Numbered from the stretch's first letter, positions 21,489 to 31,643 are shown. The stretch is DNA of 64,000 nt from Heterodera schachtii (GCA_023374025.1 SIJG01000132.1:217453-281452); one strand, 5' to 3'. Notes: generated from the letters alone by a model not told the origin. Numbers and translations are program-made.

Positions 21489-23392
21489 ATGCCATCGTTG
21501 GGAAATTCGATGGAACGGATGAAACATTTGTTGAGCACGGCTGAGCATTCGGATGTGCACTTTATGGTGCGGGACGGAGACGCAAAAGAGGCGAGTTTGA
21601 TTTTAAATTTCAATTTTTCAATTTAAAATTTCAATTAATTTCCCAATTTTTTAAAGATCTTGCCAGCACATCAACTCATTTTGAAGAACGCTTCCGATGT
21701 TTTTGAGGCAATGTTCAATTCTGACGCCAAGAAAGAAAAAGCGGAGAATGGTAAAAAAAAATGCCATTGTGATTTTATTCTACAATTAGCCAAAATTGGC
21801 AAGTATCGGTCATAGGGCCAAACACAAAAATTGCTCTAAAACGATCGGAATCGATTTAAAACGGCCCAAAAATAAGCACGAAAACAGACTCCACACCAGG
21901 GATGACATTCCGAGGCCCCAAAAATGTCGGAAAGGAAATTCACATAAAAAATGTTCATCGATTTTTTTTTTTAGAATTTCCTAATACTTGCACCCTTTGA
22001 AAGTGTATATTTCAGTACCCGATTTTTTAAACGAAAAATGGCAAATGAACCCCTAACTTACATTCTTTCCTCGTTTTGGGCCGAACTAAATGGATTCCGA
22101 CTGTTTTTGAGCAATTTTGAGTTTGCACCCCTATGACCCGATGTTTACCATAGCCTCAGTTAATTGCACTAATTAATTTTACTAGCCTCAGTTAATTGCA
22201 TTAATTAATTTGATTAGTCTCAGCTAATTGCCCTGTTGCGATGGAGGTGCCTGATGTTGAAGCAGCAGCGTTCGAAGTGATGCTGAGCTTCATTTACACG
22301 GAGGATTTATGTGAATTGAACGGAGACAATGCAATGGCAGTGCTTTTCGCCGGTGAAATTAATTTAATTGACAAAAAATACAACAATTATTTAATTAATT
22401 AGCCAAAAAGTACAATATCCCTGGCCTGGTTGACCGAACTTTGCAAACTCCCTTCTCCGAATTGCACATGTTTTCTTGGCTTTCACTCAGGCTCACCTTT
22501 TCGAATTGGAGGTGAGAAGGATGAATTTATTTTTAATTATTTTTTCATTATCCATTTTTTGTCTAATTTTTGATAATTTTATGCATTTTTTAAGGATTTT
22601 TCCAGCAAATATTTGCGTTACATTTGTCAAAATGAGGCCCATTGTTCAAATCAGATAACTTTTTGCAAATTGATCAGGAAATATTGTGTGTACTTCTCGA
22701 CCATGACCGTTTGTTGCTCAGCGATGAATTTGAAATTTGGAACGCTGTAAATTCGATTAATTTTTCATTTTAATTTTAATTTGTTTTTATTAAAGGCAAT
22801 CCGTTGGGCCGATGAAAAATGCCGTCAAAATGGCATTGAATGTTACGATGAAAATCGACGCGAAATGCTTGGTTCGGCATTGTTCAAAATTCGTTTTCCA
22901 AATATCCAAGAGGCAGATTTTGCCAAATGCATCGGTATAATCTTTCACAAATCCATCGATGCCTACGGGCATAGTCACGGAATTTTAACAATTTTGAATT
23001 TTTTTTTTTACAGTTCCATCCAATGTGTTAACAGGGGAAGAATTGCTCGGCGTTTATCAGTTCAACTCCCCTCCGGATTTGTATCTTCGTGGGATGCCCG
23101 GGCTGTACTCGTTGAATTTCGCAAGCCATGGACGAAATTCTGATTGGAACAAAGCCAAGGGCAACAAAAGAGGAACACTTGCGTTGGAAATTGAAAAAGT
23201 GTCGGAATTTGCACGAGAGGCTGTCGGGACAGTGATGCCGTGGCGATAAATGGAGTTTCATGGCAAATTGAAGCAGAAATAAAAGAAAAGAGGGATGACA
23301 CTGATGAGAAATGTTTGGGATTTTACTTATGGTGCGATGCAAAAGAAGGTCCAATTTTAATAATGTTTAAAAAACAATATTTAATTTATTAA
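21489..23392 (+). pseudogene. BTB-BACK-MATH gene with at least three frameshifts
   Basis: Exons: 21489-21590 (MPSLGNSMERMKHLLST, ending in a GC donor, GCGAGT), 21657-21750 (ILPAHQLILKNASDVFEAMF), 22224-22352 (VPDVEAAAFEVMLSFIYT), 22403-22510, 22595-22746 (ILCVLLDHDRLLLSDEFEIW, BACK), 22796-22934 (AIRWADEKCRQNG) and 23014-23392 (VPSNVLTGEELLGVYQF, then the start of a MATH-like domain with AVAINGVSWQIEAEIK). BTB-BACK proteins usually recruit substrates to Cullin-3 ligases. One base is missing in exon 4 near 22465, where FLAFTQAHLFELE is out of frame, another shift lies in exon 5 near 22645, and a third near 23220 separates EKVSEFARE from the MATH-like part. The MATH-like domain stops early. Likely a pseudogene; sequencing error cannot be excluded. 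Confidence 0.85.
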
Positions 23393-23841
23393 AACGCGCC
23401 GCAAAAGTTCGGTGTTGCACGGGGAGGGAGCATTGATCGGCTCGTCTCCCTCCCCTCTCGTATCAGGTTCCCCCCCCCCCCCCTCCCTGAAATTTTTTTA
23501 AATTTTCAGGTAATACTGGAGAATCTGGGCTCCACTAAAAAAAATTTTTTTCGAAATTTTGGTCATGCAAACAAATGTTGTTTCGAAATCATTATTGAGT
23601 CGATGAAAATTTTGATTGTTTATTTTTTGTGCAAATTGTTCTATGATTACCTATCTCAATAATTGAGATTTAAAATGTTCAAAAAAATATTGAGTTTCGG
23701 CCCATTCCGAACCCTTGACCCGGACTCGAACCAAAACTCGAAAATTTAATTTTCGGTAAAATTCAGAAATGCACAAAATAAAACGGAGAATACAAATTTC
23801 TCACAGAATTTCGTTATGAAAAAAAATTGCAAATTTTTCAG

Positions 23842-24506
23842 GCGCTATCAGACTATGTGGAACAAACGTTTTGCCGCTTGTTCGTGCTGATCAAACTGAA
23901 CACCCGGCGGATCAGAGCAATGCAATTGAGGTGTTTAAATTTTTTTTTTTTTTTTTGTAATTTTGGGATTCGCAATTAGTTGAAACTATTCGAATTTGAC
24001 AGTCTCATTAATTTTGTAAAGAGATGCGCTTAATGCATTTTGAAAATAGTTCAAATTTGAAAATTTTTTTGAAAAGTTTCTTTTAAATCTCCCAAAAATT
24101 TATAAAATTGCTTGAACAATTTTTTTAAATTTTTTGTTGATGTTTTAGAAAAATTTTCTGTTTTTTTTGAGAATATCCTAGGCGCAGGGGGAGGGGTGGA
24201 GAGCAAGCAGCATCCGGGCCCGTGTTCGGCCACGTAAAAAATATAATTTTTTAAATTTCGACCCCCTTCCTCAAAAAACATTTCTTTGGTTAAAAAGCAA
24301 GGAAAATTGAAATTTAACCAAAATTTAAATTTTCAACCCTATCCCTCCCATTTTTAGATATTTTATTTTTTTCAGTGGTTGTTAAAAGTCCAGCGCTGTG
24401 TGATCAATGCGGGCGAGAAACGTGGCGACAACTTTGAACTGTTTGTGGAGGGCACCAACTTCAAGGAGCTGCTGAGAATGACCGAAATCAATGGGTGGCG
24501 AACAAA
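23842..24506 (+). pseudogene. RNA polymerase III largest-subunit-like fragment, two exons
   Basis: Exon 23842-23930 (acceptor TTTTCAG, donor GTGTTT) encodes SDYVEQTFCRLFVLIKLNTR then RIRAMQL. Exon 24376-24506 (acceptor TTTTTCAG, donor GTGAGT) encodes RCVINAGEKRGDNFELFVEG then TNFKELLRMTEINGWRT. The order and the motifs (LxKLDxxRI-like, then a LFVEGTNFKEL block followed by GxNGxRT) resemble the C-terminal half of the RPC1 family. Exon phases do not join directly (phase 2 against phase 0), so intervening sequence is missing. I assign RPC1 by motif memory only. RPB1 or RPA1 are less likely alternatives. Confidence 0.5.
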
Positions 24507-24664
24507 GTGAGTGTTTACCCGGAATTCTATTTATTTGGTTGGAAAATGTGAAAAAAGCGAATCGGCTCAAGGCAACATTCCGCACTGTAACTCGAAAAAT
24601 GCATGTAAATAATATACTATTGGATGGAGCAGGGTCGAGTTCTATTTTGTATTTTTGAGTTACA

Positions 24665-24803
24665 GGGCTTCAAAGGTCGGATTTTGAGCTCGAAAGAAGG
24701 ATGGACCCTGCACAGTGGACCGCAGGTGTACTCCCGGGGGCAGATGAAGCGCCTTGGTGCTGGCAGTAGCGGGAAAGTGGCCGAGTTGAAGGCCGTGTTC
24801 TGA
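24665..24803 (+). pseudogene. Acidic-tail family exon a, extra partial copy
   Basis: After an AGTTACAG acceptor the frame reads ILSSKEGWTLHSGPQVYSRG then QMKRLG, parallel to 25040-25228. It is frameshifted at the LGA/LMVLA position and ends in AELKAVF-stop. It is followed by sequence resembling 10365-10425. Confidence 0.65.
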
Positions 24804-25039
24804 AAGTTTGTTCACGGCGGGGTATCCGGGTGGACTTCATCACCCCCGCCCCCCCCCCCCCACGTGTCGTTTTAATCACCAAAAAATTTTTTTGAGCAAT
24901 TTTTTTTTAATACATATTTGGAAAACTAAGCAATTCAGCATAAATTTTGAACAAATGGAAAAATTTTTAAAGTGCATTTTCCGTTATTTTTCATATAAAA
25001 TATTTGGGGTTTTCTTGAAAAAATCCCATTTTGATTAAG

Positions 25040-25787
25040 ATGAAAATATTGAGCGCGAAGGCAGGCTGGACACTGCACAGCGGACCGAGTCCGCAGGTGT
25101 ACACCCGGGGCCAGATGAAGCGCCTCATGGTGCTCGCAGTGGCGGGAAAAGTGGCCGAGGTGAAGGCGGTCGGGCATTCGTCCGGCTGGGAAGATGACCA
25201 GAAGGACTGGCGCCGCGTCGCCAAAAAGGTAACTGAAAAGCGAATTGAAAATGACCGGTTCAAATTGGCAAAACCATGCGTTTCGGTTTCAAAAAATTTT
25301 TTTGTTAACTTTTCTGACTTAAAACTGTTTAAAGCTTTTGTTCGAATTCGGGTTCGGGTTAGAATTGGTCGAGATGGATGCCGAATTCTCGAAACGTCTT
25401 TTTAGAATTTACAAAAAAATATATTTTTTTCTGGGACCAGTAAAACAAATTGTTGTCGTTTAATTGCAGCCTCAAGACTTAAAAAAAGTGAAACAAAAAT
25501 AAGAAAAAATTTAAATTTAAGTTGGCCGTGACATCGGCAAGGTGGGCCTTGATTGAAGGGGCGAGGGAGAAGAGGGCGTTCGTCCGGCGGTTAGAGGGAT
25601 GGGCCATGAGAACGGCCGAGGAGGAGTTGAACGCCGAATGGCCGAATGTGTTGCGGGTGAGTGCCAAAAAAATACAAGAAAAAATTAATGCTAATTAATG
25701 ATGCTCCTAATTAAGCTCTGTGACCTGCTGATGGAAAGGAAGACCGCCGGACCCACCGGCCTCAGAACGTTTGTTCATTTTTGTTAA
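25040..25787 (+). CDS. Acidic-tail gene family, copy C (intact exons a-b-c)
   Basis: Exon a 25040-25228 (63 codons, MKILSAKAGWTLHSG to EDDQKDWRRVAKK, donor GTAACT), exon b 25522-25656 (45 codons, LAVTSARWALIEG to WPNVLR, donor GTGAGT) and exon c 25716-25787 (LCDLLMERKTAGPTGL then RTFVHFC and TAA). All three join in phase 0, making a 131-residue charged protein without signal peptide or membrane segment. It is the best-preserved copy in the window. The ATG follows an AAG that could be an acceptor, so an upstream exon is possible. Function unknown. In copy B acidic exons follow this order. Here, exon c terminates before the acidic segment at 26062. Confidence 0.6.
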
Positions 25788-25844
25788 AGAATTTTTAAAA
25801 AAATAGTAAATGGGAATTTTTTTTTTTGAAAATTGCTGCTAAAA

Positions 25845-25988
25845 ATGAGCAGACCGATCAAAAAAAAAACAGGCAGACGAGGGGAAGGGGGGTTAATCCA
25901 GGAAATTCAAAAACAATGCCCACCTGATTTTTGCTGCCACTCCAACCACGACGCGTTCATTCCAGTTGTTCACCAAAGGACACCTTAA
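25845..25988 (+). CDS. Conserved 47-residue small ORF, copy 2
   Basis: This is the partner of 11470-11613: MSRPIKKKTGRRGEG, then EIQKQCPPDFCCHSNHDAF and PVVHQRTP-stop. Same length as copy 1, with two compensating 3-base indels and several substitutions, but no frameshift or stop. This pattern is unlike the frameshifted exons around it. Confidence 0.4.
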   Translation: MSRPIKKKTGRRGEGGLIQEIQKQCPPDFCCHSNHDAFIPVVHQRTP

Positions 25989-26029
25989 AATTTTTTATAT
26001 AAATTTAATTAAGAATATTTGGCGCATCG

Positions 26030-26255
26030 CTGTGGGAACAGAATAATCCCCAGGACGCCGATTATTCGGATGAGGGGACGGATGGAGAGTGATGATGATG
26101 ATGAGGAGGAGGAGGACGATGTGAGGAAGAGGAGGACGATGATGAGGTGGTCATGATGGGGGCGACGCGGCACCAGCTGTAGAGGAGGGAGAAGCGGTGG
26201 AAGAGAATGAAGATGAGGAAGAGGGGGAAGATGAAGACCAGCAGATTGAATTTGT
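26030..26255 (+). pseudogene. Acidic-tail family, acidic exon of copy C (frame-scrambled)
   Basis: Similarity to 11640-11830 runs from the ATTTGGCGCATCGCTGTGGG region through GATGATGATGAGGAGG repeats. GAG/GAT expansions shift the frame repeatedly, so only short Glu/Asp-rich pieces are readable. It ends near ATTGAATTTGTGTTTAAA, like the QQIDYVFK end at about 30510 on the minus strand. Confidence 0.6.
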
Positions 26256-26520
26256 GTTTAAAAAAAACATTGTGATTTTTTTTTGTTTGATAAATTTTGT
26301 TGTGTTGACAGAAAGCTTTTTTTTCCCAATCGGCGGTGTTCGGTTCCATGCCAGCCAACACATTTTTTTTTGAAAATTTCATATTTAAAATTTTGTTTTT
26401 TCCTGTTTTTTTGCACAATCAATAATTTTAAAAAAAATAAAAAAGGACGCACAAATTCAGAAAAATCTTTTTTTTTACTCCAACCCCTCACACTCAAAAA
26501 ACTTTTTTACCCACCGCCCG

Positions 26521-26677
26521 GAGCGGCGTCAGGGCTTTTGGGTAATTCGGTCCCCGGTCGACCCACCTCCTCAACATCGGCCTGGTTGATTTTGCTCTCC
26601 GCCAACTTGTAGAAGCTGCACAGCGTGTCGTACGCCCGCCGCCCGTGCCATCCGATTTTGTGCCGATTCGTCCGCGC
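26521..26677 (-). pseudogene. Unidentified two-exon family, copy 3 (second exon only)
   Basis: This corresponds to 2130-2281: DESAQNRMARAA, then a duplicated GCC/CGC tract shifts the frame, and KINQADVEEVGRPGTELPKS is readable in another frame. The flank 26697-26866 matches 2568-2745. It is a pseudogene by frameshift. Confidence 0.65.
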
Positions 26678-26844
26678 TGAAAATAAAAAAATACAAATTA
26701 ATTCATTAAAAACATTTTAGTCCCAAAAAGAAAACGAAAAAAACTGAAAAATTCATGGAAAAACCAAAATCTTTAATGAATGGTAGAGTAAACGAACTGT
26801 TCAAAATTAACCAATATTTAAATCAAAAGCAATTTCGTTTTTGT

Positions 26845-27132
26845 CTAATTAGAACATAAATTCAAGGTCCTACCACCGGTAGTATTACCAAGCCCTGCTT
26901 TAAAAAATGAAATTTCATAAATTTTAAGCCAACAAATTTTGCTCACATTTTCCTCAAAATTTGTTTCATTTTCTTTGCCACTCGAACACTTCGTCGTTTT
27001 CCGTGTGATGTCATAAGTGAACCCATCAATTGCTGCTGCTGCTGTTGTTCGTGTCCACCAAGTGCGGTTGAAGAAATGAGACGGCGGTTGTCGGAAGAAA
27101 ACTTTTTCTTTTTTTGTGACGGGCGGTGCCAT
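26845..27132 (-). CDS. Hypothetical 95-codon frame
   Basis: The frame reads MAPPVTKKEKVFFRQPP at its start and contains a Thr/Ala-rich stretch and a Lys/Asn-rich part. No domain recognised. No signal peptide. The GC-richer part is 26990-27100. A chance frame is quite possible. Confidence 0.25.
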   Translation of the reverse strand: MAPPVTKKEKVFFRQPPSHFFNRTWWTRTTAAAAIDGFTYDITRKTTKCSSGKENETNFEENVSKICWLKIYEISFFKAGLGNTTGGRTLNLCSN

Positions 27133-27341
27133 TAAAAAATAATAATTTTGACTAAATGAAAATTAATTAACTAAATTTTCAACAAAATTCAATCAAATTT
27201 TTATGACTAATAATTATGAGAAGCCTATTCAAAATTTGAAATTTCGTATGCATAAACTGAACTAGGATCCTTTCTTTTCAGGTACAGAAGCTCATTTTCA
27301 GGATGATGTGGGGTTGAAGTGAAAAAATGTATGATTATTTG

Positions 27342-27903
27342 TAAGGATGGGAATTTATGTCACGAAAAGTTTCCAAAAAGTCGACTTAAAAAGTCATGAA
27401 AAAGTAATAAAAAACGCCAAAAAGACACGAAAAATGCAAAAAAGTCATGAAAAAATAGCCAAAAAGTCATCACGAAATAAATCCAAAAAGGTGTCCTAAA
27501 AATTAGGCAAAAGTAATTAAAACCAAAATACTTTTTTAACAATTTATTGAAGAAAGTAATTTAAAAACCATTAATTTTAATGAAAAAAATACATTTCAAA
27601 ATGTTACACCACCAGATTTTTATTTTATTTTTCAGCACCGCCATTTCAATCCTAATAGTGTAAGAAATTCCAGTACCATCTCGAAAACAGACGAAATATT
27701 TTTCGAAATTTTCTTCACTAAAAGTAAATTTTGCCTTTAAAAGTGTAAAAAGTTATGAAAAAGTCATAAAAATTCCAAAAAGTGGAAAAAAGTCACAAAA
27801 AATGCATGTTAGAAGCTTCAAACAAAGTCTAGAACACTTTTAAAGTCGTTTTAAAGTCATTTAAATCCAGCAAAAAAAAGTCTGACTTAAATTCCCATCC
27901 CTA
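27342..27903. mobile_element. 562-bp hAT-like MITE filled with AAAAGTCA repeats
   Basis: The left end TAAGGATGGGAATTTA and the right end (reverse complement TAGGGATGGGAATTTAAG) are inverted with one mismatch. The interior is packed with AAAAGTCATGAAAAA-type short repeats, a layout parallel to the GCATATTT-filled element at 17579. The flanks match only loosely, so the target duplication is weak. Confidence 0.7.
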
Positions 27904-27925
27904 GTTATAAGTTGATGAATGACAA

Positions 27926-27987
27926 CAGGGATGGCACGGAATTCCGACTCCCGAAAAATTTTTGGGCCTCGGAATTCACCATCCCTG
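27926..27987. mobile_element. 62-bp hAT-like mini-MITE with perfect 8-bp duplication
   Basis: It starts CAGGGATGGCACGGAATTCC and ends CCATCCCTG, with the TTTTTGGGCCTCGGAATTC core shared with 15171-15262. AATGACAA is present exactly on both sides (27918-27925 and 27988-27995). Confidence 0.9.
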
Positions 27988-28021
27988 AATGACAAGGTCT
28001 ATCTTCAGTACCAATAACTTT

Positions 28022-28082
28022 CAGGGATGTAACACGGAATTCCGACTTGCGAAAATTTTTTTGGGGCCTCGGAAGACCATCC
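28022..28082. mobile_element. 61-bp hAT-like mini-MITE, worn end
   Basis: It starts CAGGGATG, shares CGGAATTCCGACTTGCGAAA and GGGGCCTCGGAA with the two others, but ends CCATCC without CTG. The flanks ATAACTTT and ATAACGTT suggest a mutated 8-bp duplication. Confidence 0.7.
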
Positions 28083-28264
28083 GATAACGTTTCTTCAAAG
28101 TGTTGCCGCGCCCTAAAAAGGCTACCATTTCAATGGTATTATAATTCTGTGCAAAATCAAAGTTGGCAGTAATCTGCTAAGCTTTTATCAAATGCAGAAT
28201 TTTAATGACACAGACACATAGGGAAGAAAATGGGCGAAATATTTGAAAAATCTATGCTTTTTTC

Positions 28265-28350
28265 GGGAAAGGGTCGTTTCGGCGCCGTTGTTTAGGCGCG
28301 GTCGTTTCGGCGCCGCCGTTTTCGGAGCAAGGGTTGTTTCGGCGCCAAAA
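28265..28350. repeat. GGTCGTTTCGGCGCC degenerate tandem repeat
   Basis: Four spaced copies of GTCGTTTCGGCGCC or close variants. No gene is seen from 28090 to 28970 apart from this and AT-rich sequence. Confidence 0.6.
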
Positions 28351-28977
28351 AAACGCTCAAATAACAAAAATTCGGTTTTTATTTCAGAAGAGTGAAAAAG
28401 TAAATGAAGTCAATGGAAGGGGTGGTCTCTTTTAAATTTAATCATGCTTCATTTTCTTCACTTTTTATTTTTTTCTTGGGTTATTAAAGAATTAAATCAT
28501 TGCGTAATTAGTAATTCAATTTTTAAATTAATCATAGTGCCCGAACCTTCCGGTTCCCAAATTTCTGTTCACAAATATCCCTACCCAAACTTCATGGCGC
28601 CATTCTTACGACTGTTCAGAATAATAATATGTCACAGACAAGTCTCAAATCGAAATTTACTTATTGAAAATTTTAGGGTGTATTTTTCGTTTTTATTGCA
28701 TTTTTGTTGATATTCCAAAAATGTCGAAATAATGAAAAAATAATAACAAAACATCAAAATTGTGAATTTTAACTATTTTAAGTGACAAAATAGTGATTTC
28801 TAGGATTGATAGTGACATCAGAATCAAAAATTTTTAATGCAGGAATGCGTTTTTTTGAGTTCCTTTATTCAAAACAAAAAAAAATTAATAATTTTTCACA
28901 AAAATCGCGGCCCTAATAATCACCGACCGCCTTGAGCTCTCCCATCGTTTGCAACCATTGATTAACCGGTGCTGCAT

Positions 28978-29361
28978 TCAAAAACCAGTCGAGACACTTC
29001 GGCCGACCGTACGGACGAGGCGTGAACAAGCCGCATTGGCACTGTCACCGGGCGGAAAAGCGAAGGGCATGTCGTCATCAAAAAAGACACCGGACAATCG
29101 TTGAGCAGTGACGGGTCCAATTGACGCAGACGACGAAAAGCGATGGTGGTAAAAAGCAGACGAATCATCGAAGCGCGAAACATTGGCCAAATGTGGAGCA
29201 AAACAAATCCAAAGTGCGCTCATTGCCCGTGGTAATGTCAAAATCTGTATCACAAACGGCGAAAATATGTTGACAATGGCGGAGAAACACGACCACATTG
29301 TGGTCGATGTAGCTAAAAAGCAGCAAATGTGGTAACCATACTCATGCAGTTTGGATCCCAT
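28978..29361 (-). CDS. Hypothetical 127-codon protein with hydrophobic N-terminal half
   Basis: ATG at 29361 opens MGSKLHEYGYHICC. Residues about 12-45 are hydrophobic (IVNIFSPFVIQILTL), followed by a Ser/Ala-rich polar part and a terminal VRTVGRSVSTGF. GC content is higher than the flanks. It could be a membrane-protein exon or fragment. No family recognised. A second overlapping minus frame (29201-28962) makes the choice uncertain. Confidence 0.35.
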   Translation of the reverse strand: MGSKLHEYGYHICCFLATSTTMWSCFSAIVNIFSPFVIQILTLPRAMSALWICFAPHLANVSRFDDSSAFYHHRFSSSASIGPVTAQRLSGVFFDDDMPFAFPPGDSANAACSRLVRTVGRSVSTGF

Positions 29362-29409
29362 TTTTAGGTCAAAGTTTTATCAAAAAATTTTTTGTTTTAA
29401 AAAGCCCTG

Positions 29410-29730
29410 AAAACAAGTAGCCAGTGATTCTTGAGGTTGTTGATCACGAATATGACAATTATTTGGCCTATTCCACCAAACTCGAACAAAAAGTCGAATT
29501 TTTAAAAATTTGCTTTTATGGTAGAATCTGAAAATCATCATTTTTGATGTTTCAATGGATTTTGACGACCTATTAGCTTGTTTTAATCAATTTTATAGAG
29601 CATCGTAAGAATTTTAAAAAATTTGGATTCTCGATTTTTGTTCGAATTCGTGTCCGGAAATCCCGAATTGGTTGAAATGGATGCCATATCCGTGATCAGT
29701 ACCTCAAAAACCACTGGATACTTGTTTTTT
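29410..29730. mobile_element. TIR element of the GATCACGAATATG family
   Basis: The left end AAAACAAGTAGCCAGTG with GTTGATCACGAATATG and the right-hand CGTGATCAGTACCTC with CCACTGGATACTTGTTTT segments are inverted. The inner TCGAACAAAAAGTCG pairs with TTTTGTTCGAATTCG. No coding capacity. Confidence 0.8.
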
Positions 29731-29924
29731 AGTACTTTACTTATTGAAGTCACGGGTCCATAACTTTGTTTTTATTCGGCCCCTTATTTTTCCCACGTTT
29801 TCCCAAAATTTTATATTTTCATTTTTGTTTGGTCGAGAGCAGAGCTTTAACAATGTAGGGCAAATTTTCGAAGCTCCGAAGGCCGGACGGTCTGCTTTTT
29901 GACATCATCAATTAAATGGAGTTT

Positions 29925-30056
29925 TTGGCACATATCTCTAATCCTCCCTCCCTATTGGCATTCAAAACACTTCCCTAGCCGTTCTCATGGCCCAGCCTTC
30001 TCCCCTTCATCTTCAATATCCGTCCACCTCTCCGACCTTCTCACAACCTTAAATTA
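29925..30056 (-). pseudogene. Acidic-tail family exon b remnant
   Basis: Reading on the minus strand, pieces equivalent to RWTDIEDEGEKA and W-AMRTAR are recognisable but interrupted by deletions. The segment is homologous to 31167-31310. Confidence 0.5.
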
Positions 30057-30479
30057 TAATTGGTACTTATTTTTAAAAATTTGTTTTCATATAAATGTTT
30101 TTAATCGTTTAGTTTTTTATTTCATGAATTACTGGTTTTTTTGCAGTTAAATTCCGCTTTTCAGTAATATAAAGTGAATTTTGAGTAGATTTTATAGAGG
30201 AACATGATGGACGGGAGGGAGATTAACTTTTTTTTCTATGCAAATTCTTCCATTAACCAATTAATTGATTCAAATTTTCAAAGTGCTGCTCAATTTGCGT
30301 CACCATAATTGTTTTTGCAAAAAATTTGCCCATTTTCCAGCCTGTCGTTGCGTTCAAAAAAGTTTTTTCCCTCAAAATTGCGATAATTTTTTTGACCAAA
30401 ATTGCAAAACCAAATATAATTTCAATTGTGGTAACAACAATAACAACAATTTTTTCCAACAAAAAAATAAAACAAAAAT

Positions 30480-31310
30480 CAAAATGTTTTTTTTCTTAAA
30501 AACATAGTCAATTTGTTGTCCATTTTCCGCCTCTTCTTCCTCTTCATCCTCATCTTCTTCTTCCTCCTCTCCCTCTCCTTCCGCACTGCCCGCCGCGCCG
30601 CCACCGCCATTTCCTCCTCCTTCCCCGTTTCCCCCCGCCGCGCCGCCACCATCCGCCTCTTCCCCCTCTTCCTCTTCCGCCTCTTCCCCCTCATCGTCTT
30701 CATCCCCTGGCTGCTCATCAGCCTTTTCATACTGGTAGTCGTCGTCCTCTGGGTGGTTTATTTCCCAGAGTGATTTGTTAAGCACCCTTAACCAAAAATT
30801 GATATAACAATATCGTAAACAAAATTTTTTCAAAATTTTTGGAAATTCGGCATTTTAGAAATAAAACTTTTCTCATTCGAAAAGAAAATTTTTTTTCGAT
30901 TAGGCTATTACAGCTATGATGTTTCGCCTGTGGCATTTTGTCCTGCTTCCGGGACAACCCCTCTCCTGTCCGTGTGACGGACAGCCTTTTTTTCGGCCTC
31001 ATTTTTCCCACATTCCAAATTTACATAGAATTTAGCGGGATTTAAACAAAAATGAACAAACCGTCTGAGGTCTTTCGGCCGGATGGTGTTCTTCTCCACC
31101 AGCAGCTCACAGAGCTGAATTTTAAGCATTATAAATTAAATGCTTTTGATGTTTTTAGGCACAAACCTCCAACACTCCCTGCCAATGGGCATCCAGCATT
31201 TCCCCGGCCGTTCTCATGGCCCATCTATCCAGCCGGCCAACCTCTTTCTTCTCATGCGCCTTCTTCTCCTCCTCACTTTCAATCTCCGACCACCTCGCCG
31301 ACGTCACAAA
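30480..31310 (-). pseudogene. Acidic-tail gene family, copy D (exons b, c and acidic exon)
   Basis: Exon b 31310-31167 (48 codons, TSARWSEIESEEEKKAHEKK then DRWAMRTAGEMLDAHW, phase 0), exon c from 31114 (LCELLVEKNTIRPKDLRRF then VHFC), and the acidic exon about 30795-30480 (SLWEINHPEDDDYQYEKADE, then long Glu/Asp and Gly/Ala-rich tracts, ending QQIDYVF). Exon c reads through the position where copies A and C have TAA because of one extra T. Exon b has an unusual GTTTGT donor. The acidic exon is open for over 90 codons. This shows the whole family layout: basic/charged helical part followed by an acidic tail. Confidence 0.6.
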
Positions 31311-31554
31311 CTTAAATTATAAAAATGTATACCTGTTTCATATTGAATATTTCATTTAATTGTTAAGAATTTTTTTTTCACAAGGAGTATGACAAAACGT
31401 TGCGCCGATTGTGTGTTTTTTTGAAAATCTGGGTATTACTGAAAACAAATTTTACTGATAATTCCTTGAATTTTTTTCCTTGCTTTTTGCTAATCAATTT
31501 TTTGAATTATGCAAGGTAACAACAAGAAAACTTTTTTTAAATATTTTTTTTGCG

Positions 31555-31643
31555 ATGCCATCAAAGTTCATTCCATTTGTTTTGAGAAATGCATTAACCA
31601 AAAGGATATTTTCTTCTAACGGCCCCCATCGGCACAAAATTAA
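31555..31643 (+). CDS. Putative first exon with mitochondrial-presequence character
   Basis: ATG at 31555 starts MPSKFIPFVLRNALTKRIFS followed by SNGPHRHKI, ending AA|GTAAGA, a strong donor. The stretch has Arg/Lys, hydroxylated residues and no acids, as in mitochondrial targeting peptides. If unspliced, TAA stops it after 30 residues. The downstream frame at 31719-31970 (MGEMKGTVKANLTLENVK) could be a later exon. Identity unknown. Confidence 0.35.
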
